A stretch of 64,000 bases of DNA from assembly GCA_016932575.1 (NCBI GenBank), contig JAFGCO010000044.1:1-64000 (forward strand), in the 5' to 3' direction. The stretch comes from a bacterium. Lineage in GTDB: Bacteria > Zhuqueibacterota > QNDG01 > JAFGCO01. The position numbers and the translations under genes were made by a program. The notes beneath the pieces were generated by a model. It searched no databases. It was given only the letters and a program-made list of their open reading frames with translations, and had not been told where the DNA came from. Shown piece by piece: positions 53,456 to 64,000 of the stretch (position 1 is its first letter; every line of letters starts with the position of its first letter).

Positions 53456-55004
53456 GTTTCAATCCACGCGCCCGCGGGGGGCGCGACTTTCAAGAGCAAA
53501 AAACAGATGTTCAAAAGATATGTTTCAATCCACGCGCCCGCGGGGGGCGCGACGCTTATAGCTGATCTATTATGACTATCCGGTATGTTTCAATCCACGC
53601 GCCCGCGGGGGGCGCGACTTGGACAATATACACAATTTGAACAGGATTTAAGTTTCAATCCACGCGCCCGCGGGGGGCGCGACAGTCACCGATTATAATA
53701 TCCTGCAAAACAACGCTGTTTCAATCCACGCGCCCGCGGGGGGCGCGACTACGGTTTAATGTAAAGCGCCCTTTCTTATAAGTTGTTTCAATCCACGCGC
53801 CCGCGGGGGGCGCGACCCCAAATAAACGGCAAGCATATATCCAATAATATGTTTCAATCCACGCGCCCGCGGGGGGCGCGACTGCCCCCGTGCAAATGCA
53901 TATCAATTTCATAATTATGTTTCAATCCACGCGCCCGCGGGGGGCGCGACGCCCGTTTGTCTATCTCAAACGCTGTTCTTACCGTTTCAATCCACGCGCC
54001 CGCGGGGGGCGCGACGTAAAAGAATATGAAATCCCTTTGCACCAGAAAAGTTTCAATCCACGCGCCCGCGGGGGGCGCGACCATGAGAAACGCTTTCTAC
54101 TAATAATTTTAAATAGTTTCAATCCACGCGCCCGCGGGGGGCGCGACTTTGAATAATCTGGTTTAATATGATTTTCATACTGTTTCAATCCACGCGCCCG
54201 CGGGGGGCGCGACCGTAGTCAAACCCCTCCCGTTCGCAAGCTATCAAAGTTTCAATCCACGCGCCCGCGGGGGGCGCGACGTGCATCTTGATATAGATAC
54301 CCGACCGATAAAAGTTTCAATCCACGCGCCCGCGGGGGGCGCGACTGATAGGTGTGTTGTAACCGATGGTACTAATACAGTTTCAATCCACGCGCCCGCG
54401 GGGGGCGCGACGTCACATTCTACACCTAAAGATTTATAATAAGTCGTTTCAATCCACGCGCCCGCGGGGGGCGCGACCTGTCATTGTTATGATCCGGTCC
54501 GCCCAGATAAGTTTCAATCCACGCGCCCGCGGGGGGCGCGACTCCGATTCCGTCCTGCTCAATAACGTGGAACTTAGTTTCAATCCACGCGCCCGCGGGG
54601 GGCGCGACACATAACGCGCCGTGCATAACCGGACAAGGCAAGTTTCAATCCACGCGCCCGCGGGGGGCGCGACTCATTAAAACTAATTACCATATTTTTA
54701 GGAGAACGTTTCAATCCACGCGCCCGCGGGGGGCGCGACGTTACCGCATGCCATGAAACGTCTTCAATATGTCTGTTTCAATCCACGCGCCCGCGGGGGG
54801 CGCGACACGTGCTTTTGAAAGCATGGTTGAAAACAGAGATGTTTCAATCCACGCGCCCGCGGGGGGCGCGACTTTAATCACGCCTCTTTCTTTCTTCACT
54901 TTTTCTGTTTCAATCCACGCGCCCGCGGGGGGCGCGACTCATCTATCTTTATATTTTTATCTTTCTATTTAAGTTTCAATCCACGCGCCCGCGGGGGGCG
55001 CGAC
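53456..55004 (-). CRISPR. Type I-C CRISPR array, 24 repeats and 23 spacers
   Basis: A 32-base repeat occurs 24 times with starts 65-68 bases apart, giving 23 spacers of 33-36 bases. On the plus strand it begins GTTTCAATCCACGCGCC and ends GGGGCGCGAC. Read on the minus strand it begins GTCGCGCC, has an internal GC-rich hairpin and ends GTGGATTGAAAC, the type I-C repeat form. By eye all copies are identical, including the leader-distal one at 53456. The cas operon and leader lie at higher coordinates on the minus strand, so the newest spacer should be the one before 54973. Cas5c would cut the transcript in the hairpin. Confidence 0.98.
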
Positions 55005-55318
55005 AGGGGCTGTTTTCAGCCCATAAATTTCATTGACTTATCACCTCCATATCGGGAACTTGTCTTATATTCAATGAATTAATCATTATTATTTTTTAAT
55101 ATAAACTATAAATCATTGTTTTTTCAATACCGCTAACTTTCGGTATAATATTATGATGCTTTCGGTCAGCGATAACAATATATATTAACTGAACATATCA
55201 GAAGGTAACCTTTTTACCGGTGTTTTTTAATGAATTTTTCATACTGATTATATTTTATTTTAAAAATAGATACTCTTAAAAGGTTACCTTCTGAACAATT
55301 GTCCTTAAAAATTAAATA
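55005..55318 (-). promoter_or_regulatory. CRISPR leader
   Basis: This AT-rich 314-base region lies between cas2 and the first repeat. On the minus strand, TTGAAA (55127-55122) and TTATAT (55104-55099) have 17-base spacing and could start the array transcript about 90 bases before the first repeat. A GGGCTG/CAGCCC hairpin with a four-base loop (55007-55022) abuts the first repeat, a possible integration or protein-binding site. Its cas2-proximal half holds an inverted pair of the locus-specific palindrome arms. Confidence 0.65.
55200..55292. repeat. REP-like inverted pair in the leader
   Basis: AGAAGGTAACCTTTTT (55200-55215) and AAAAGGTTACCTTCT (55278-55292) face each other across a 62-base AT-rich interior. 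These are the same arms found in the other palindromes of this cas locus, but here spread apart like a small MITE. Confidence 0.85.
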
Positions 55319-55609
55319 TCAAACAATCAACAAACCTTCAGGATCATAACCGGCTTTTACACCATGATGTTCAATCCGACGTTTCCAGTTCGAACCTAGA
55401 AAATAAAAACGAAGGCTGTCTTTTTCGGGTTCATATAATTCCAGAAGCCTCGCTTTTAGTTTTTCCCATTGATCCGGCTCAAGATTGCACTCGAATACCG
55501 AATTTTGCACCCGTTGTCCCTTTCCCACACACGTACGTGCGATTTTTGAAAGACGCTTTTGTCCGGATGGGTGAAGGGTTTCAACATCATAGCAAACCAA
55601 CACCATCAT
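55319..55609 (-). CDS. cas2: CRISPR-associated endoribonuclease/integration subunit Cas2, type I-C
   Basis: This 96-residue protein starts MMVLVCYDVET with the ferredoxin-like fold and metal Asp, followed by ARTCVGKGQRVQNSVFECNLEPDQW and the C-terminal RFYFLGSNW. AGGAGA eight bases upstream supports the start at 55609; the frame is open to 55702 but those codons run across a palindromic repeat. Cas2 dimers bridge Cas1 dimers during spacer integration. It is the last gene before the leader. An 83-base gap with a REP palindrome separates it from cas1. Confidence 0.96.
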   Translation of the reverse strand: MMVLVCYDVETLHPSGQKRLSKIARTCVGKGQRVQNSVFECNLEPDQWEKLKARLLELYEPEKDSLRFYFLGSNWKRRIEHHGVKAGYDPEGLLIV

Positions 55610-55640
55610 AATGATCTCTCCTGTTAGAAGGTGACCACTT

Positions 55641-55673
55641 AGAAGGTAACCTTTTTCAAAAAGGTTACCTTCT
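55641..55673. repeat. Perfect REP-like palindrome between cas1 and cas2
   Basis: AGAAGGTAACCTTTTT, one base, then its exact reverse complement: 16-base arms with a single C at the centre. A degenerate extra arm (AGAAGGTGACC) starts at 55626. As RNA it would form a long hairpin between the two coding regions. Confidence 0.93.
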
Positions 55674-55692
55674 AAAAAACCGTACAAATTCC

Positions 55693-56727
55693 TCATCTCC
55701 ATAAAACCGCCGGATAATATTCCAGATCTCCGCGTATATGTCTTGCCAGCAGCCTTGCCTGCGTTTGAAAAAATAAACCGATCTCCATCTTTTCTTCTAA
55801 AAATGGATGCAACATGGTTTCTTTTTTCCGGTTTTGATATGCCACAATCAATTCTTTACGGCAATCATCATCCATTTGTACTTCACCCGTTCCATGAATT
55901 TTGAATTGTTTGGACTGAACCTGCTTCCGGTTAATTAATCCCAAAACCAGACGGTCCGCCAGCGGGGCTCTTAGCTCTTCCATCAAATCCAGGGCCAGGC
56001 CGGGTCTTCCGGGCCGGTCTGCATGCAAAAATCCCACATACGGATCAAGACCCACTGTTTCCAGGGCAGATCTCATGTCAAACACCAGAATTGTATATAA
56101 ATAGGAAAGCATTGCGTTCACCCGGTCCTTTGGCGGGCGCCTTGAACGGCCCTTAAACTGAAACGATTCTTTCTGCTGCACGATCATATGATCAAATACC
56201 TGAAAATAGACATTAGCCGCTTCACCTTCAATTCCGCGTAATTGATCAAGATTCATGCAATTTTGTGTGTCCGACAAGAGTCTTGCCAGGTTATCGATTT
56301 TTATTTTTATCGTATCTGTATGAGCATAATCCGGCTGATTCCTGAGAAAACGGAGCAAACTGGTCCTGCTGTTGTTAATTTTTCCCGCGACCACGCATCT
56401 TGCGATTCCGAGTGATTTCTCAGCATCATCCGCCCAGCGATGCTGTTCTCTTCTTAACAGCACATTGCCTTTAACCGGCCCTTCCATTCTGCCAAGAAAA
56501 CGACCGGTTTCTGTAAGCCAGGCAATGCTTACCCCGCTTTCAGCGCAGAAGGCCATAAGCGGTGCCGTCACAACAATATCGAATCCGAAACATACAATCT
56601 GGCCGATGGTATGTATAGGAAGCTGCATGGTTTTTTGCCCATCCTGTTTCACCACCACAGTGCTGCCCTCTTTATGCAGCCAGGTGTTTTGCTGGGTTAC
56701 ATAAAGCGTGTTCTGCATATGTTTCAT
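55693..56727 (-). CDS. cas1: CRISPR integrase Cas1, type I-C
   Basis: This 344-residue protein has an N-terminal beta-domain and a helical catalytic domain, with Glu in LRGIEGEAANVYF, His in YVGFLHADRPGRPGLALDLME and Asp in the same block, the three metal ligands. The length fits I-C Cas1. It inserts protospacers at the leader end together with Cas2, with Cas4 trimming PAM ends. The start overlaps the end of cas4 by four bases, so the two are coupled. Confidence 0.97.
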   Translation of the reverse strand: MKHMQNTLYVTQQNTWLHKEGSTVVVKQDGQKTMQLPIHTIGQIVCFGFDIVVTAPLMAFCAESGVSIAWLTETGRFLGRMEGPVKGNVLLRREQHRWADDAEKSLGIARCVVAGKINNSRTSLLRFLRNQPDYAHTDTIKIKIDNLARLLSDTQNCMNLDQLRGIEGEAANVYFQVFDHMIVQQKESFQFKGRSRRPPKDRVNAMLSYLYTILVFDMRSALETVGLDPYVGFLHADRPGRPGLALDLMEELRAPLADRLVLGLINRKQVQSKQFKIHGTGEVQMDDDCRKELIVAYQNRKKETMLHPFLEEKMEIGLFFQTQARLLARHIRGDLEYYPAVLWR

Positions 56728-57419
56728 AACGGCTCCTGTGGTTGAAACAGCGATTGACGATATTTTACGGATTTAACGGACATCCGTTTGGGCATGCAGA
56801 TATCTTTCAGAGAGCATGCCCGGCAGCGCTTGTCGTTGATAGGTGGAGGCGTTGTTCTGTTTTGGAACAGAGCGTGGAGATTTTTGATTGCATTCCTTGT
56901 TAGATCCTTAAGTTCCTGATTAATTAACACATCTTCACGCCGCCGGATACGCCGATAAAATAAAGATGCCTGTTTGATTTCGACACCTAACATTTCTTCA
57001 ATGCACAGAACCTGAGCGCAGAGCTGCACCCGGTCGCAGTCATTTTCCTTTGGCTGTCCGTGTTTAAATTCAACCGGGTATACGCGCCAGGTCCCTTTTA
57101 AATGAAATGAAGGCAAATTCGATTGACCCTTTGGATTAATTTCTTCCAGTTCCAGCACATCGATGCGGCCGTGAATTTTCAGTTTTTCCGACTGAATATA
57201 CAGCCCCGAAATCTGCCGTTTGCCTCTCCTGAATTCTCTGTATCCGCTGTCCGCCCGGTCATGTTCCAGCCTGCCACGGGCAGTCAGCACATTTTCAGAC
57301 CATTCCTGCTCAATATGGATGAGTGTGCACTGCCGCGGGCAAAATATAAAATGCTGCAGGGCAGAGACAGGTAATGAATCATTTTCTTTGTCATTCATAG
57401 CGAGATCTTTGTTTGTCAT
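56724..57419 (-). CDS. cas4: CRISPR-associated exonuclease Cas4
   Basis: In this 231-residue protein the first cluster Cys lies in FIFCPRQCTLIHIEQEW and the last three in CRACSLKDICMPKR, forming the 4Fe-4S site. The RecB-type nuclease residues lie in HGRIDVLELEE (Asp) and YPVEFKHGQPKENDCDRVQLCAQ (Glu, Lys, Gln). It processes prespacers with a PAM. The start could be ATG 57419 or ATG 57398; neither has a strong site. Upstream, a REP palindrome and the RAYT gene separate it from cas7, so cas4-cas1-cas2 may depend on read-through or their own promoter. Confidence 0.95.
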   Translation of the reverse strand: MTNKDLAMNDKENDSLPVSALQHFIFCPRQCTLIHIEQEWSENVLTARGRLEHDRADSGYREFRRGKRQISGLYIQSEKLKIHGRIDVLELEEINPKGQSNLPSFHLKGTWRVYPVEFKHGQPKENDCDRVQLCAQVLCIEEMLGVEIKQASLFYRRIRRREDVLINQELKDLTRNAIKNLHALFQNRTTPPPINDKRCRACSLKDICMPKRMSVKSVKYRQSLFQPQEPL

Positions 57420-57433
57420 TTCTTATTTTTATT

Positions 57434-57466
57434 ACAAGGTAACCTTTTTGAAAAAGGTTACCTTGT
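57434..57466. repeat. Perfect REP-like palindrome between RAYT and cas4
   Basis: ACAAGGTAACCTTTTT, one G, then its exact reverse complement. It is the same core as the other palindromes but with C instead of G at position 2 and a matching change in the other arm, a compensatory change that keeps the stem intact. Confidence 0.93.
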
Positions 57467-57505
57467 GAAAGTGATCATGCGAAATCGACTCTGCAAATAT
57501 GTTAT

Positions 57506-58060
57506 CTATTCCAATTTTACTTTATCCAGTTCCTTGTCATCTTCATCCAAATGATCCATGACAAATTCTTTGTAAGCCTGCTTATCAGGAAATTGACTGA
57601 TAATAATCTCTGTTGCAGGTAAAGATCCATGACGGAGTCCGGCATATTCATGATAACTGGAATAGGGCCATTCTTCCGGTACATTTACCAACCCGGCTTT
57701 CACAGGATTCAGATGAATGTATCTCGATAATCGAAGCAGCTGGTTGTTATTTTCGATTCTTATTTTTTTATAGGTATCCTGAAAAAGATGACCATTCCGC
57801 TGAAATCGTTTGTTGATGGCTTTTGCATAGGATGTCTGCAAGCTCAGCATTGTCTTTTTAAGATGGTTGTCTATTGTTTCTTTCATCAATAAATGAAAAT
57901 GATTGGGCATCAGGCAATATGCAATAACAAGCTGTTTTCCCTTTGATGAGTATTTTCGAAGGCGATTTAGAAAAAAACGGTAATTATCCTTATTATAATA
58001 AATAGGCTGCTTTTCATTCCCCCGATTGATGACATGGTAGTATTCTTCTGCATACGTCAT
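57506..58060 (-). CDS. REP-associated tyrosine transposase (RAYT, Y1 HUH type)
   Basis: This 184-residue Y1 transposase/TnpA_REP domain starts YYHVINRGNEKQPIYYNKDNYRFFL. The HUH motif is CLMPNHFHLLM (His at about 54 and 56), the likely nucleophile Tyr is at about 78 in SYAKAINKRF, and the family block GHLFQDTYKKI and RYIHLNPVKAGLV follows. RAYTs nick and mobilise short palindromic REP sequences as single strands. This gene is flanked on both sides by palindromes with GAAGGTAACC arms, its presumed substrates, and lies exactly between cas7 and cas4. AAGGAA precedes the ATG. All key residues look intact, so it may be active. Confidence 0.93.
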   Translation of the reverse strand: MTYAEEYYHVINRGNEKQPIYYNKDNYRFFLNRLRKYSSKGKQLVIAYCLMPNHFHLLMKETIDNHLKKTMLSLQTSYAKAINKRFQRNGHLFQDTYKKIRIENNNQLLRLSRYIHLNPVKAGLVNVPEEWPYSSYHEYAGLRHGSLPATEIIISQFPDKQAYKEFVMDHLDEDDKELDKVKLE

Positions 58061-58119
58061 TTGAGATTCCTTGAGACAGTTAATGAATTAGCTTTACAAA
58101 CACTTTCAATCAGCCAATC

Positions 58120-58152
58120 AGAAGGTAACCTTTTTAGAAAAGGTTACCTTCT
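58120..58152. repeat. REP-like palindrome between cas7 and RAYT
   Basis: AGAAGGTAACCTTTTT (58120-58135), two bases, then AAAAGGTTACCTTCT to 58152. It touches the cas7 stop codon at 58154-58156. In the cas7 transcript it would form a strong hairpin followed by AU-rich sequence. Confidence 0.93.
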
Positions 58153-58153
58153 A

Positions 58154-59186
58154 TTAAACATTTACCAATGTTTTTATCTCATTGACTGGCTTGCCATCTA
58201 ATGTGATCAAATAATCCTGAAATGACCTGGCTGGTTTATCCCTGTTTTCCTTTTTTCTTATGCATTCAACAGTAGCAAATAATTCCTGTGCCTGTTTATT
58301 GCCTAATTCTGATTTGTGTTTGAATATTATTAACCTTCTTGTTGCCATTTCACCCCTAGCCGCAGATCTGTCATGATCAAACATATTTAAAAGGGCTTCC
58401 CAGAACAGTTCAATATCTTCTTCCGAAAATCCGGTTTTTTTTGCAAGGGGGGCTGAGATGAAGCCGTGTGTACGGTAGAGACCATAAGGAACAATTGCTT
58501 TGCGTGCTCCTAATCCTTTATCATCTGGCTTATCGACTGAGACTGCCGCTGTCCGAAACATGGCTATATCAAGTCCCAAAATCGTTTCAACACTTCTAGA
58601 AAAGCACAATTGAACCGGACCCCTGACTTGGCCACAAGTTTTATCTCCAGTTGACATAACTGAGCCAAAAGTTCTAACATCATAAAAATTTTTACACATC
58701 CACTTTTTCGCAATTCTATCCTTGCTGTCGATAAATAGTTCTTTCAGTTTGGCAAGAGATGCATCAGAAATATCTTTTAGTTTTCCAACTTCTTTCTTTA
58801 TTTTTTCAATATCAACATTCAGGCATAAGTAAACACCTTCGTTTTCAAAGCCTACACCTTCAGGGTAATTCTTATAATTACTTAACTCTTCGCGTAAATC
58901 AGAGGGTAAATAAACATATAATCTCTCATTATCTAAAGCTAAATGTGCCCGTTTATGATGTTCTGATAAAAAAGCGCCCTCACGAACATGAATTTCATAA
59001 GGTGCTTCGTTCTGCTTAACCATATCAATGTAATTTCTCACTTTTCTTTTCAAACACACATCGGTCACAATACCGTGCCCGGTTTCAGGATCAATTCGTG
59101 GCAAATTGCCTGCATCCGGATCACCGTTGGGATTACCATTTTTCACATCAAAAAAAAGGACAAATTCATATCGATTATTGATTGCT

Positions 59187-59194
<8 letters not shown>
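58154..59194 (-). CDS. cas7: Cascade backbone protein Cas7, type I-C (Csd2)
   Basis: This 346-residue protein starts [35 protein letters not shown], the hallmark of Csd2/Cas7. Further family parts are RTFGSVMSTGDKTCGQVRGPVQLCFSRSV and the C-terminal MFDHDRSAARGEMATRRL. It coats the crRNA spacer in Cascade. GGAAGGAG supports the start at 59194; an open frame to 59266 lies inside cas8c and is not used. It overlaps the end of cas8c/cas11c by 8 bases. A REP palindrome touches its 3' end. Confidence 0.97.
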
Positions 59195-63714
<4,520 letters not shown>

Positions 63715-63886
63715 ATGAATATCCTTCCTGAATTGAATTGCGGTCCATTCTTATTACCTAAAGTGTGCGGACAAAGTATGCTTAAATATTTTTTTTGCAG
63801 TGCAGAGGTGTATTGATAAGTCGGGAAGCTTGAGTCACATGATGTCGCGTTTTCAGAATACTATAAAGGTGTCGAAATTTGTTTGA

Positions 63887-63915
63887 AATTTAGGATGAAT
63901 TTTTCTTAATGTCAA
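63887..63915 (-). promoter_or_regulatory. Sigma-70 promoter of the cas operon
   Basis: On the minus strand, TTGACA (63915-63910) and TAAATT (63892-63887) have 17-base spacing. The start near 63880 would leave a leader of about 165 bases before cas3. No gene is seen in 63715-64000. Confidence 0.65.
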
Positions 63916-63984
63916 GTCTGTTTATCGGAAAAAGAATGAATATTGGATAAATATGGTGATAATTGTATTAATAAATAAGCTTTT

Positions 63985-64000
63985 AGAAGGTAACCTTTTT
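63985..64000. repeat. REP-like arm at the window edge
   Basis: AGAAGGTAACCTTTTT occupies the last 16 bases. It is the first arm of the same palindrome family; the second arm would lie beyond the window. It sits upstream of the cas promoter, so the palindromes flank the whole cas locus. Confidence 0.8.

Noticed and set aside
53721-54972. Several open frames across the array with repeated PAGAWIET- or NPRARGGRD-like peptides
   Set aside because: They are translations of the CRISPR repeat in different frames, not genes.
55610-55702. Longer cas2 starting at 55702
   Set aside because: The extra codons run through a palindromic repeat, and a good SD supports 55609.

Overview
The window comes from a Gram-negative bacterium. 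It has TonB-dependent receptor, PorV-type and LPS (Kdo and heptosyl transferase) genes, lipoprotein signals, and FlgD-like C-terminal domains on secreted proteins. The mix of a receptor, a FlgD-tailed protein and a PorV/PorQ protein, plus an ECF sigma/anti-sigma/DUF4252 operon, suggests the FCB superphylum or a related uncultured lineage such as Calditrichota, KSB1 or Marinimicrobia. That placement is an inference from gene content; there is no rRNA or other marker here to prove it.

Layout. 0-2.4 kb is a decayed mobile region: an IS1182-like transposase fragment with in-frame stops, an IS1380 transposase with an internal deletion, and a Phd/YefM antitoxin next to a toxin with a scarred C-terminus. 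2.6-11.3 kb is a LacI regulator with a strong promoter and a perfect palindromic operator, followed by an outer-membrane trio (TonB receptor, a 1150-residue secreted protein with calcium-loop-like repeats, PorV/PorQ protein). 11.5-12.7 kb has ogt and a small XRE regulator. 12.9-17.6 kb is a five-gene phosphorelay cluster made only of receiver and histidine-kinase modules. 17.7-24.1 kb holds an M23 endopeptidase convergent with an operon of two unusual chemoreceptors and a HAD phosphatase. In both receptors a sugar-binding-protein fold appears circularly permuted and lies on the cytoplasmic side. 24.3-29.5 kb has comM, a minus-strand 6S-like RNA, an nfeD/slipin pair, a small membrane protein and an SGAT flavin-binding protein.

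29.5-39.8 kb starts with a composite intergenic repeat. It is followed by an AmmeMemoRadiSam pair that appears to be exported (Tat-signal radical SAM enzyme, lipoprotein MEMO1-AMMECR1 fusion), a STAS protein, a polyprenyl synthase/apbE/glycosyltransferase 9 operon, and waaA with two ECF-type ATPases. 39.9-45.2 kb has a GH9-type hydrolase, a C69 peptidase, small cysteine-rich proteins and a tRNA-Gly/Cys/Leu cluster. 45.3-53.3 kb has a beta-phosphoglucomutase-like HAD protein, galK, a ParB-like/SPL radical SAM pair, an ECF sigma/anti-sigma/DUF4252 operon split by a repeat, and a DUF4416 gene.

53.4-64 kb is a complete type I-C CRISPR-Cas locus. It comprises a 24-repeat array, its leader and a minus-strand operon cas3-cas5c-cas8c(cas11c)-cas7-cas4-cas1-cas2. 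A REP-associated tyrosine transposase (RAYT) sits exactly between the interference and adaptation modules. Near-perfect GAAGGTAACCTTTTT palindromes occupy almost every intergenic gap of the locus and were noticed nowhere else in the window. This REP/RAYT colonisation of a cas operon and the permuted cytoplasmic chemoreceptor pair are the two most unusual signals here.
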